A stretch of DNA of 45,540 nucleotides from an uncultured Collinsella sp. (GCA_958427145.1 CAUAAZ010000016.1:1-45540), one strand, 5' to 3'; shown: positions 15,542 through 27,133, counted from the first letter of the stretch. The notes: generated by a model from the sequence alone, not told the origin. Numbers and translations are program-made.

Positions 15542-16066
15542 ATGATGGATATCAACACCCTGCTCGCACTCGACCTTGCCGAGTACACCACTGCACTTGA
15601 GGCCCTCGCCGACCAAATGATGCTCGAGGAACCGCGCGATATCGACTACATGCGCCGCCGCAAGCTCGACACCGGCCGAGAATTCGCCGTCTGGAACTTC
15701 ACCGTCGGCTACTGCATGAACGCCACCGACGCCCTCTCCCTCCTGCGAGCCCAGGCCAACGAAAACGCCAACGATGGCACCGCCGACCTCGCAACGATCA
15801 ACAACAGCGCCGCGCGCCTGTGCGACTGGTTCTCGGGCGCCTTCGACGTCACCGGCAAAATGGATGACACCACGGCAATCCTCGCCCACAGCCGCGACCT
15901 CTACGCCCAGGTAGAGACTCACGAACAGTTTGCAGCCCTCACCCGCGCCACCGAGCGCTATCTGGTCCAGCTCCAATTTTGGGTCGACCGCCAGATTCCC
16001 TGGCCGGCTATTAGCGACCTCGTCCACGGCTACCGCCTGCGCACAGAGAGCGGCGAGACAAGGTAA
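15542..16066 (+). CDS. Hypothetical helical protein paired with the DUF3830-like gene
   Basis: A 174-aa soluble protein that I do not recognise. It is predicted to be mostly alpha-helical and is rich in Ala, Leu and acidic residues, with no membrane segment, signal peptide or zinc motif. The ATG follows a GGAGG site located at the end of the upstream gene with seven bases of spacing, and only two bases separate the genes, so the two proteins are probably made together and may interact or act in one pathway. An alternative start is the adjacent ATG at 15545. Confidence 0.7.
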   Translation: MMDINTLLALDLAEYTTALEALADQMMLEEPRDIDYMRRRKLDTGREFAVWNFTVGYCMNATDALSLLRAQANENANDGTADLATINNSAARLCDWFSGAFDVTGKMDDTTAILAHSRDLYAQVETHEQFAALTRATERYLVQLQFWVDRQIPWPAISDLVHGYRLRTESGETR

Positions 16067-16210
16067 CCAAGCAAGCAGCACCGACAACACCCCACCATCG
16101 GAATCCAAAGTAAGTATCAGAGGGCTGGAGACGCACCCAACAGCGTCCCCAGCCCCTTCGCAAAGTAGAGCACTGTTTCAGTGGCCTTGAGGCCTATTCG
16201 AACCTTTGCT

Positions 16211-16293
16211 ATCTCCTAATTTTTGTATATTTACGACGTTATTATCTGCCAATTTTTGTATGATTTTAGGTGATTCTATCTGTCAATTTTTGT
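16211..16293 (+). promoter_or_regulatory. Three phased direct repeats before the ATPase gene
   Basis: Three copies of ATCTNNYAATTTTTGTAT begin at 16211, 16244 and 16278. Their spacings of 33 and 34 bases equal about three helical turns. The last copy ends 15 bases before the ATPase ATG. The region is AT-rich and carries no other gene. The arrangement looks like an iteron-type operator, possibly for autoregulation or for loading of the ATPase on DNA. Confidence 0.7.
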
Positions 16294-16307
16294 CATTTGG
16301 GGGTTTA

Positions 16308-17669
16308 ATGCTACGCCGTAAGGTCACTGATAGGCTTTTGAGCTGGAAGAATAACTCCAATAAGGCATTACTCGTTACTGGTGCGCGTCAGATTGGCAAG
16401 AGCTATGCGATTCGCGCGTTTGGAAAAAGCAACTACGCTTCGTATTTTGAGGTCAATTTACTACTCGATGTCGAAGCAAGGAATGCACTTGTTGGCGCAA
16501 AGAACTCCGTTGACTTTATCAACCGTGTAGCCCTTCTTGCGGATGCGCCGCTTGTTGAGGGCGATACGCTTGTCTTTGTCGATGAGATTCAGGAGTATCC
16601 GCAGATCGTTACACTCATGAAGGCGTTGGTCGAGGATGGGCGCTTTAGCTATGTCTTCTCGGGGTCTATGCTTGGGACTGAGTTTAAGGGGATCTCTTCT
16701 TTTCCGGTGGGGTATGTAGAGCACATTGTTATGCGCCCGATGGATTTTGAAGAGTTTTGTTGGGCAAACAGCGTCAGCGAGAATGTGCTTGCAGGCATTC
16801 GCAGCTGCCTTGTCGAGAAACATCCTGTCGAAAACTATATTCATGAGGCGATGCTCAAGAACTATAGAGCTTATATCGTTTGCGGCGGTATGCCGGAGGT
16901 CGTTCAGAACTATATTGATTCGGGTTATTCGCTCGTGAGAACACGTGAGCTTCAAACCCAACTGGTCGATCAGTACAAAAGCGATATCTCAAAATATGCA
17001 TCGACTCGAGCGTTTAACGTTCGGTCGATTTTTGAGCAAATTCCCGTTCAGCTTGAGGCGGAGTCTCATCGCTTTGTTGTTTCGTCTCTGGGTGAGGGAG
17101 CTCGCCTTAAAAAATATGAGCAGGATTTCCTGTGGCTTGTTAACGCAGGTGTTGGATTGATGGTCGCCAGGGTGACGGAGCCACGGAGTCCTCTCAAGAG
17201 GACGGAGAAAACGACGGCCTTCAAACTATATGAGTCTGATACGGGCATGCTCGCATCGCGGTACCCCGGCAGCACCGCACGCGCTGTCTATCTTGATATG
17301 AAAACTCCCAACCTTGATGGTCTCTATGAGAACGTGGTCGCGCAGGAACTTGTTGCCCTCGGGGCGGATGCATGGTACTACCAAACGCGTGAGGTCGGTG
17401 AAGTTGACTTTGTGATCGAAGGCGCCCACGGGCACGTTGTCCCAATCGAGGTCAAATCGGGCAAGAAAGTTCGAGCGCACGCGGCCCTCGATCGTCTGAT
17501 GAGTGTGGGCGAGTACAAAATTCCCGAGGCCGTTGTACTAAGCCACGAGAATCTCAGCAAAGAGGGCAAGGTTCTGTACGTTCCAATCTACATGACGTTT
17601 TGTCTCGATGAGTTTATGGAAAAGGATGACCCCAATAACGATTTCTCGTTCGCACCCATATCTCTCTAG
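16308..17669 (+). CDS. AAA ATPase with DUF4143 domain
   Basis: A 453-aa ATPase of the widespread AAA_14/DUF4143 group. The N-terminal domain has Walker A GARQIGKS (25-32), Walker B LVFVDEIQ (88-95) and a sensor-like FSGSMLG. The C-terminal DUF4143 domain contains EVDFVIEGAHG and PIEVKSG, which resemble the active-site strands of PD-(D/E)XK nucleases. The cellular role of these proteins is not settled. The ATG at 16308 follows GGGGGT; a longer reading would translate the three upstream repeats and is rejected. Codons are less GC-rich than in neighbouring genes (many TTT, GAT, TAT), so horizontal acquisition is likely. It is convergent with nifJ. Confidence 0.85.
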   Translation: MLRRKVTDRLLSWKNNSNKALLVTGARQIGKSYAIRAFGKSNYASYFEVNLLLDVEARNALVGAKNSVDFINRVALLADAPLVEGDTLVFVDEIQEYPQIVTLMKALVEDGRFSYVFSGSMLGTEFKGISSFPVGYVEHIVMRPMDFEEFCWANSVSENVLAGIRSCLVEKHPVENYIHEAMLKNYRAYIVCGGMPEVVQNYIDSGYSLVRTRELQTQLVDQYKSDISKYASTRAFNVRSIFEQIPVQLEAESHRFVVSSLGEGARLKKYEQDFLWLVNAGVGLMVARVTEPRSPLKRTEKTTAFKLYESDTGMLASRYPGSTARAVYLDMKTPNLDGLYENVVAQELVALGADAWYYQTREVGEVDFVIEGAHGHVVPIEVKSGKKVRAHAALDRLMSVGEYKIPEAVVLSHENLSKEGKVLYVPIYMTFCLDEFMEKDDPNNDFSFAPISL

Positions 17670-17723
17670 CCATTAGAATCCACAATCCAGCCACGCCCCC
17701 ATCCACCCCCAAAGTAACGCGCC

Positions 17724-17744
17724 TTTCGCGGCAAAGCCGCGAAA
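17724..17744 (+). other. Hairpin downstream of the ATPase
   Basis: TTTCGCGGC and GCCGCGAAA form a perfect 9-bp stem with an AAA loop, 54 bases past the ATPase stop. No T run follows on the plus strand; it may slow or end transcription together with the larger repeat downstream. Confidence 0.45.
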
Positions 17745-17815
17745 CAGCGAAGGGGACGGAATACCCGACCAGCCACGTCCTTCATCAGCCCACACAATCC
17801 GAGGACGTAGTCGTA

Positions 17816-17940
17816 GCAGGATCTGAGGGCTGACCTTCGCGGACACTCCGCAGGACGAAAGAACCCCCGCCGCACGTAGTGCGCAGCGGGGGTTCTTTCA
17901 TGTCCGAGGACGTCCGCGAAGGTCAGCCCTCAGATCCTGC
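17816..17940. repeat. Nested inverted repeat with nifJ terminator inside
   Basis: Outer arms 17816-17844 and 17912-17940 are perfect 29-bp inverted copies (starting GCAGGATCTGAGGG). An inner perfect 14-bp stem GAAAGAACCCCCGC (17857-17870) with GCGGGGGTTCTTTC (17886-17899) encloses a further CGCAC/GTGCG stem. The inner hairpin runs into TTTC on both strands and should terminate both nifJ (minus) and the ATPase transcript (plus). The outer arms are far longer than a terminator needs. Confidence 0.9.
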
Positions 17941-17950
17941 GGTGAGAGAC

Positions 17951-21490
<3,540 letters not shown>

Positions 21491-21522
21491 ATACCCCTCT
21501 CCTCTCATATAGGTATACAGGC

Positions 21523-21538
21523 CCCGGCGATCGCCGGG
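21523..21538. promoter_or_regulatory. Perfect 16-base palindrome in the nifJ leader
   Basis: CCCGGCGATCGCCGGG lies about 20 bases upstream of the nifJ ribosome site. As DNA it could be an operator; as RNA it would be a stable 5' hairpin that could control translation or decay. The remaining intergenic DNA up to 21888 holds no gene I can support. Confidence 0.5.
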
Positions 21539-21888
21539 ATGTTGGCGTGATGGGATTTACGCTGTTGCTTCCAATCATCTGGCAGGCAGGCTCAGCAGCA
21601 GGTACGTGGCGTGGAGAGAAGACATGCCGAGGCGAGGGACAGCTGATGCGCCCCACAGACCCGACCGCCCGTCTTGCACATGACCGAGCGCCGCAAAGGC
21701 CGCATGCCGGATGCTCCCGGGCACGCCCCGGCGATGGGAAGCGCCCGCAACGGAAATCCGCATGCGGGTTTATTGTACCCCGCCGTCAAGTGTAATTTCG
21801 GCAAATATAGGCGGGCGGTAAAGGTTTACCTCGGGTGACTATTGTGCGCCCGGCACCGACGGGCACAGTCCCCTGGAACCCCACAGCA

Positions 21889-21952
21889 GTTGCGGTGAAA
21901 TAGGGAGTGTTTTTGCCGGTCGCGGCCTTAATCAGTCCCTATTTCACCGCAA
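21889..21952. repeat. GTTGCGGTG-type inverted repeat, copy 2
   Basis: Left arm 21889-21909 begins GTTGCGGTGAAATAGGG and the right arm 21933-21952 ends CCTATTTCACCGCAA; 19 of 20 bases pair. The arm core matches copy 1 at 5693-5756 but the inner sequence differs. It lies 18 bases past the stop of the FHA protein gene (21971, minus), the same position relative to a gene as copy 1. Confidence 0.85.
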
Positions 21953-21970
21953 GTTATTTGGGGGGATGAG

Positions 21971-22909
21971 TTAGAGGGCACCGAAGAGAATGGCGTAGGT
22001 AGTGGATTCGCCGAGCTTGAGCTCGTCGCCGGGATTGAGCTGGGCGGAACGGCCGGGCTCGACCTGAATGCAAACGCGCGTGGCCCCGTTTACCACCACG
22101 GTTCCGTTGGTGGACGACAAGTCCTCGACGTGCCAGATATTTTGAGCATCGCACCAGATATGGGCATGGCGGGCCGAGACATCGTCGCCGACGTCGGTAA
22201 TATCGCCCTCACCAGTGGCCAGCGCGCCAATCTCAACACCCTGCTCACTCGGCTGAATCCAGCGCGGGGCGCTCACGACAAAACTGTTTTGCACGCGCAG
22301 CAAGCCCAAGGGGTGCGCCGGGGCGGGTTCGCGTTCGCCCGCGGTCATCGACATGCCAAGCGAGCGCGGCGTGGAGGTGCCTCCGCCACAGGTCGCGTGC
22401 GCGTAGTCGATGGCATAGTTCACCGAGGACCGCACATCCGCCGAACAGCCGACGGCGACAAACAGCACCAGCACGGCCTCGGCGCGCTCGGCAGGCATGA
22501 GTTCTGCCGCCTGGGACAGGCGATCGAGCGCGTTGCGATAGAGATTCGTGTCCTGGTGGCACTCTTCGAGCGCGCGTACCATCGGTTCACCTGCAGGACC
22601 GCACACCATATTGATCACTGCCGTGGAGTCCATGGGATTTCGCTGGCGCAGGGCCAGTTGCGACATAATACGCGCAGCCGAGGTACCGTATTCGGCAAAG
22701 TAGCGCTGCTGAAGCGTGCCGACCGGCGCGCGAACGATAAAGCGGGAAACCCAAGAGCGATCGGCGGCTCGGCTCTGCGGGCTGCGGCCGTCGGCGAGCG
22801 GACGGGACGAAAGCACCAAGCCGCACAGCTCGATATGGCTCAGATGCGCCGCGCGCTTAAAGATGTCAAACATGGCCCCGCATGGGGTGAGCTCAACTTG
22901 AGATGCCAT
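21971..22909 (-). CDS. FHA-domain protein of the second kinase unit
   Basis: A 312-aa cytosolic protein. The C-terminal ~95 residues are an FHA phosphothreonine-binding domain with the conserved DVSARHAHI and LSSTNGTVVVNG motifs and a late LNPGDELKLGE strand. The N-terminal ~210 residues are not recognised; they contain Cys and hydrophobic stretches but no clear membrane helix. It starts three bases after the stop of the kinase gene, with AGGAGG eight bases upstream of the ATG, so both are co-translated. The likely role is to bind the phosphorylated kinase or its substrates. No protease or enzymatic motif is visible in the N-terminal half. Confidence 0.75.
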   Translation of the reverse strand: MASQVELTPCGAMFDIFKRAAHLSHIELCGLVLSSRPLADGRSPQSRAADRSWVSRFIVRAPVGTLQQRYFAEYGTSAARIMSQLALRQRNPMDSTAVINMVCGPAGEPMVRALEECHQDTNLYRNALDRLSQAAELMPAERAEAVLVLFVAVGCSADVRSSVNYAIDYAHATCGGGTSTPRSLGMSMTAGEREPAPAHPLGLLRVQNSFVVSAPRWIQPSEQGVEIGALATGEGDITDVGDDVSARHAHIWCDAQNIWHVEDLSSTNGTVVVNGATRVCIQVEPGRSAQLNPGDELKLGESTTYAILFGAL

Positions 22910-22912
22910 GAC

Positions 22913-24757
22913 CTAGGCCTCCTTGGTCGTAGAAATAGAATCGGACGATACTTCGACAGGTCCGCCAAAAGTACGGGCAGCTGCGGCTCCACCGGCAAGC
23001 GGAGTCGCCATCTGGGCTTTTGTGCGTCGCGGTGCCGAAACGGGAAGTTCAAAGGCAAAGCCCATCGCAAGCAAAAACCACGTAAGCGTATAGGTTGCAA
23101 CCAGAGCGGCAACAAGGCCGCCCATCACGGCGCGTTGGGAAAATACGCTACATGCAGCCACAACCAGCACCGGAACCTCGCAGGCAGAAAGCGCAAGCAC
23201 ACCCTGCAGGAACCCCGAGCGCCGATTGCGCGCAAGTGCCCCCGTGGCAACGCCGGCTATGCCTGGCAGCGCCAACGCCAGTGCGGCAATAATACCCGGT
23301 AGCGGCCCAGACCACACGAGCGATCCCAAAGTCACCGTCACGCGAGCGCCCGACGCCAGCAGCGCGGCCGAAACCACGACCACAGCCCAAACCACGCTGC
23401 AAACGACCGCCGCACCGATCATCGCCGCGCGACGAACCGCGCGGCCGGACGCATCCATGGGGCACGGCGTGAGCGGCTCGCCGCGGAGCGAACGACCGAC
23501 ATTTTGCGCATAGTGGTCACAAAACGCCGAGAGCGCCGCCTCGACCGCCGCCGGCTCGGGACGATCTTTTTGATGGCTGGACAGACAGGCCATCACCACG
23601 TCGAACAGCTGGGCATCGACAAACGCCAGCGCATCGCGTAGCTCTTCGGAATCCGGCTCAAGCCCTAGCTGCTGGGCCTGCTCGGCCGCGGCGAGCGCCA
23701 CATCGGGCTCACGACAAAGCAGCTGAGTCAAATCACAACCGGGCGCATGGGCACCAATGGGATAGTCGGGCCGCGTGTCCATCTTGAGACGATAGGGGCT
23801 GGCGATGTCGCGCGTCTTTTTGCGCGAACCCGAGGTGCCCGAAGTGCCCGGCGCGGCTTCGTATGGCGCGACGCCGGCAATGAGCTCGTAAACCGTGCTT
23901 GCCGCGGCATAGACGTCGATCGCCGGCGACATACGCAAAGCGCGCAGATCGGGAATATCGTCGGTGAGCATCTCGGGCGGGGCATAGGCAACCGTCGCGC
24001 GACGCAGCGTGGCATAACGCTCCGTAAACGACGCCTTGCCGCCGGTACCGGCCACGGCCGACGCAGGCTCGAGCGCCAGCGACGAGCCAAAGTCAATCAG
24101 GCACAGGTCAAAGGTGCCCTCGGCAAGCTGCCGGTCAAGCGGCAGGCGCGCCGTACGCACCATAATATTAGCGGGCGAGATATCGCGATGGACAAAGCCC
24201 TCACCCACCAGGCTCATACGGCAGAGCAGATCGAACAGGTCGCGACCCAGACGCGCCGCCACAAGCGGCGACAGGCGTCCGGCATCATCCACGGCGAGTC
24301 GCGAACGCAAGCGGGCAAGCGTCTCACCCTCGACCCATTCCATGACAATTGCAGGCACACCGTCGACCTCGCCCCAGCCATAGAGGCGGGGAAAGCCCTT
24401 AAGGCCCGAAAGGGCACGATGGCATTCGTATTCCTCGCGAAACGCTGCCTTGAACTTGGCGACCAGCGCCTCGTGAGCGGCATCGTCGTCGAACTCATCG
24501 CGCGCCGGCAAGATGAGCTGCTTGAGCGCCACGGCCTCGCCTTGGGCGTTGACGGCACGCGTCACGCAGCCGATACCGCCACGGCGCATGGTGGCATCGT
24601 CGGCAAACAGCATCGTAAAACGGCGCAGGTAGGCGGGAAGCTCGTCCGTGCCCAGGGCGACGGCCGGCTCAAACCCGTCGACGCGTGCCAGGCGCAGGCC
24701 GACCATCGGATCGCGACCGAGCGATTGTGGTGTGGTGGATGCAAGATCGGTCATCAT
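22913..24757 (-). CDS. Membrane Ser/Thr protein kinase of the second unit
   Basis: A 614-aa kinase. The N-terminal catalytic domain has the ATP lysine Lys79 in AVALKQ, the catalytic loop HRDISPANIM (Asp192, Asn197), the DFG motif IDFGS (Asp222) and the APPEML (259-264) activation-end motif. The usual catalytic-loop Lys (HRDxK) is Ser here, which is seen in some atypical kinases but may lower activity. A Gly/Thr/Ser insert lies near residue 305. About four transmembrane helices occupy residues 440-580, and there is no extracellular PASTA or sensor domain. The start overlaps the upstream gene as ATGA. With the FHA protein and the anchored protein it forms one operon. The signal and substrates are unknown. 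Confidence 0.8.
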   Translation of the reverse strand: MMTDLASTTPQSLGRDPMVGLRLARVDGFEPAVALGTDELPAYLRRFTMLFADDATMRRGGIGCVTRAVNAQGEAVALKQLILPARDEFDDDAAHEALVAKFKAAFREEYECHRALSGLKGFPRLYGWGEVDGVPAIVMEWVEGETLARLRSRLAVDDAGRLSPLVAARLGRDLFDLLCRMSLVGEGFVHRDISPANIMVRTARLPLDRQLAEGTFDLCLIDFGSSLALEPASAVAGTGGKASFTERYATLRRATVAYAPPEMLTDDIPDLRALRMSPAIDVYAAASTVYELIAGVAPYEAAPGTSGTSGSRKKTRDIASPYRLKMDTRPDYPIGAHAPGCDLTQLLCREPDVALAAAEQAQQLGLEPDSEELRDALAFVDAQLFDVVMACLSSHQKDRPEPAAVEAALSAFCDHYAQNVGRSLRGEPLTPCPMDASGRAVRRAAMIGAAVVCSVVWAVVVVSAALLASGARVTVTLGSLVWSGPLPGIIAALALALPGIAGVATGALARNRRSGFLQGVLALSACEVPVLVVAACSVFSQRAVMGGLVAALVATYTLTWFLLAMGFAFELPVSAPRRTKAQMATPLAGGAAAARTFGGPVEVSSDSISTTKEA

Positions 24758-25659
24758 AGGGCAAGCGCCGCCACGTTATTGTTGAAGTTACCGAGCGCGA
24801 CGTCATCATCGCCGTAATGGCCGACCCATTGACATAGGTTGGTGTAACAGCCCCACAGATTGGCATACTGCTGATACCACTTTGACCGGGGCGAGAATGT
24901 CTGACGACCGAACTCGGCTCGAATGACAAACATCTCCCCGACCAGGCTGTCGCACGGCCTGGGATCGCCCGTAGAGTTATAGGTCGAAACCACGTCATTG
25001 GCACGAGAAACATAGCCGTCGAGCATGTTGTACTTGGTCACAAGCCAACTGTGAATGCTCTCTTCCTCAGCAGCGGAAAGGCCACCGGAGTTTGCATCGT
25101 TGTCAGTGTTGCCGCTCGTCGAGCCGCCGTTTACAGACCCTCCGGTAGAGGAACCCGACCCAGAGCCGCCGCCCGAACTCGACGAATCCGAGCCGGAGCC
25201 AGGAGTATCCGAGCTACCGGGCTTTCCGGACTGCTGGGCATCCCGCTCCTTCTGTTGCTCGACCTTATTCACCGTTGCCGCCACGCTATTGTTGGACAAC
25301 CGATCGATGATCTTGGTGTTGGTGAGCACGATGGTTTTGCCATTGGCAAGCGTAACTTCGTTGTCCGGGGCCTCGGCGCCATCCGCATCGTCGGTGCCAA
25401 ACACAATATGCGCGACTACACTTGCCCAAGCATATCCAGTCGTGGTACCCAGATCACTTTTGACCTCATGCCCCACGCGCGGTTCGCGTGCGGTATGCGC
25501 CTGCATCATGGACGGCACGGTCATGCCATAGGCAGAAACGCCAGCTATGACCAGCACCAGCGAGCAGGACAGCAGTGCGTACGCCCGCGGCGCCAAGCCC
25601 AGTCGGCGTCGCATGCGCACCGCGGCGCCGCGCTTTGTCTGAGTGCCACCGGACCGCAT
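24754..25659 (-). CDS. Membrane-anchored protein of the second kinase unit
   Basis: A 301-aa protein of unknown family. A basic N-terminus (RMRRRLGLAPR) leads into a single hydrophobic segment at about 24-45, probably an anchor rather than a cleaved signal. An outer part with a Thr/Asn-rich region follows, then a long Ser/Gly linker near 145-195 and a C-terminal helical domain rich in Trp, Tyr and Asn (WYQQYANLWGCYTNLCQW). The ATG at 25659 has GGAGGAG upstream; a reading 31 codons longer would run through a terminator and is rejected. It overlaps the kinase gene by four bases. The kinase lacks an outer sensor domain, so this protein is a good candidate for the sensing or substrate partner. 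Confidence 0.65.
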   Translation of the reverse strand: MRSGGTQTKRGAAVRMRRRLGLAPRAYALLSCSLVLVIAGVSAYGMTVPSMMQAHTAREPRVGHEVKSDLGTTTGYAWASVVAHIVFGTDDADGAEAPDNEVTLANGKTIVLTNTKIIDRLSNNSVAATVNKVEQQKERDAQQSGKPGSSDTPGSGSDSSSSGGGSGSGSSTGGSVNGGSTSGNTDNDANSGGLSAAEEESIHSWLVTKYNMLDGYVSRANDVVSTYNSTGDPRPCDSLVGEMFVIRAEFGRQTFSPRSKWYQQYANLWGCYTNLCQWVGHYGDDDVALGNFNNNVAALAL

Positions 25660-25674
25660 GCGTTCTCCTCCAAG

Positions 25675-25699
25675 AAAAACACGCCGCTCAGAAGCGGCG
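25675..25699 (-). terminator. Terminator of the recR transcript
   Basis: On the minus strand CGCCGCT pairs with AGCGGCG across a four-base loop and is followed by TGTTTTT. It lies only a few bases before the ribosome site of the anchored protein gene, so it separates recR from the kinase operon. Confidence 0.7.
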
Positions 25700-25838
25700 C
25701 ATTCATTCAAATCCATATTTGAGTGTATCAGCGAACCTAAAAGGTTGCGCAACGAATGGGCAAATTAAGGATGCGAGCAGAAGCATCCATGCGATAAGCG
25801 GATACGAAGCATCTTTGTTGCACAACAAACTCACAGTC

Positions 25839-25866
25839 GCACGGGGAAATTATGACTACCCCGTGC
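25839..25866 (-). other. Hairpin just downstream of recR
   Basis: GCACGGGG (25839-25846) and CCCCGTGC (25859-25866) form a perfect 8-bp stem, without a T run, 38 bases past the recR stop. A TTGTTG/CAACAA hairpin lies next to it near 25815-25828. They may shape the 3' end of the recR mRNA. Confidence 0.4.
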
Positions 25867-25904
25867 ATCGCGAGGAAAACATACGGCAGGAGCAGGCTCG
25901 CCAC

Positions 25905-26501
25905 CTAAATTGCGCGACGGGCCTCGATGGCGCGGCCAAGCGTAAGCTCGTCGGCATACTCCAAGTCGCCGCCCACGGGAAGGCCGCTTGCCAGACGCGA
26001 CACCTCGACGCCCAACGGCTTGATGGTACGGGCCAGATAGCTCGCCGTGGTCTCGCCCTCGATGTTGGGGTTGGTGGCGATGATGACCTCATGGATATCC
26101 TCGTGGCCCAGACGCGCCAGCAGCTCGCGGATGTGCAGCTGCTCAGGGCCAATCTTGTCCATGGGGCTGATCACGCCGCCCAGCACATGGTACAGGCCGT
26201 GGTAGCTGCCCGTGCGCTCGATCGCCTGGACGTCGCGCGGCTCGCCCACCACGCAAATACGAGTGGTATCGCGCATCGGGTCCTGGCAGATGGAGCACTC
26301 GTCGGCCGTGGCGTAGTTAAAGCAACGGCTGCAAAAGTGGACCTCCTGCTTGACCTCCAGGATGGCCTCGGCCAGGCGGCGGGCCTCCTCGGCATCGGCC
26401 TCGAGCAGGTAATAGGCGATGCGCTGGGCCGACTTGGGACCAATGCCCGGCAGACGACCCAGTTCATCGAGCAGTTTTTGCAGACTGTGATTCGCACTCA
26501 T
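25905..26501 (-). CDS. recR: Recombination mediator RecR
   Basis: A 198-aa RecR, which with RecO (and RecF) loads RecA onto single-stranded DNA at gaps. In order: the helix-hairpin-helix region LGRLPGIGPKSAQRIA (14-29); a four-cysteine zinc finger with Cys57, Cys60, Cys69 and Cys72 (CSRCFNYATADECSIC); and a TOPRIM domain with VVGEPRDVQAIE and the NPNIEGETT acidic segment. The length is typical. It starts 13 bases after ybaB with only a weak site of its own, so translation is probably coupled. Confidence 0.97.
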   Translation of the reverse strand: MSANHSLQKLLDELGRLPGIGPKSAQRIAYYLLEADAEEARRLAEAILEVKQEVHFCSRCFNYATADECSICQDPMRDTTRICVVGEPRDVQAIERTGSYHGLYHVLGGVISPMDKIGPEQLHIRELLARLGHEDIHEVIIATNPNIEGETTASYLARTIKPLGVEVSRLASGLPVGGDLEYADELTLGRAIEARRAI

Positions 26502-26514
26502 ATATATGCGTGTC

Positions 26515-26835
26515 TTAGAACGGCATGCCCGGGATGTTGAGGCCGCCGGTGATGGCGCCCATCTGCTTGTTGGCGAGCTCGTTGACGCCGCGGACGGCCT
26601 CGTTGACGGCAGCCATGATCATGTCCTGCAGCATATCGACGTCCTCGGGATCGAGGGCATCGGGGTCAATAGTGAGGTTGACGAGCTCCATCTCGCCGTT
26701 AACGGTCACCTTGACCATGCCGCCGCCGGCAGAGGCGTCGACGGTCTGGGACTTGAGGTTCTCCTGCGCGGCGGCAAGCTGCTCCTGCATCTTGCGAGCC
26801 TGCTTCATCATCTGCTGCATGTTCATACCGGCCAT
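26515..26835 (-). CDS. ybaB: YbaB/EbfC nucleoid-associated protein
   Basis: A 106-aa YbaB/EbfC-family DNA-binding protein. The N-terminal helix MNMQQMMKQARKMQEQL and the late NLTIDPDALDPEDVDMLQDMIMAAVNEA segment are the family hallmarks. It forms a dimer that binds DNA and is usually encoded between dnaX and recR. AAGGAG lies five bases before the ATG at 26835; a second in-frame ATG three codons later is possible. Here the gene is separated from dnaX by an unrelated gene on the opposite strand. Confidence 0.95.
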   Translation of the reverse strand: MAGMNMQQMMKQARKMQEQLAAAQENLKSQTVDASAGGGMVKVTVNGEMELVNLTIDPDALDPEDVDMLQDMIMAAVNEAVRGVNELANKQMGAITGGLNIPGMPF

Positions 26836-26996
26836 GATGGCTCCTTTACGTGCGGCCGCGCGACAAGCTGCAAGGGCAGCCGGAGCACGGCGGGACTTTC
26901 AAACTCAAAAATCGTACCACGGCGCGGGGCAAGCAAGCGGGGCGGACACACTACCTCAGTCGATATACATGTCCTGGAGCGTGATGCGCCCCCAAG

Positions 26997-27031
26997 ATTA
27001 TGCAAGGTCGAATTATGCAAGGTTGCATAAT
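26997..27031. promoter_or_regulatory. ATTATGCAA direct and inverted repeats between ybaB and a divergent gene
   Basis: ATTATGCAAGG occurs at 26997-27007 and again at 27012-27022; the second copy forms a perfect palindrome with TTGCATAAT (ATTATGCAA-GG-TTGCATAAT, 27012-27031). This is typical of an operator with one half site and one full site. It lies in the divergent promoter region of ybaB and the plus-strand gene at 27174. Confidence 0.6.
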
Positions 27032-27061
27032 ATCGCATACTCAATCTAGTAGAGCCGAATC

Positions 27062-27098
27062 CGGCATTTCATGTGCGCCACTAAATAGCTAAATGCCG
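27062..27098. repeat. CGGCATTT/AAATGCCG inverted repeat
   Basis: Perfect 8-bp inverted copies at 27062-27069 and 27091-27098 lie just upstream of the plus-strand gene at 27174. They could be a second operator or a hairpin near its promoter. Confidence 0.4.
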
Positions 27099-27133
27099 AA
27101 CCGCTGCTCGAGGCGGCGCACATGGCGGCAGGG

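Noticed and set aside
16071..17950. Complete mobile element around the ATPase
   Set aside because: Only the ATPase, its iterons and the nested inverted repeat were found. There is no recombinase and no matching repeat at both ends, so an element cannot be claimed.
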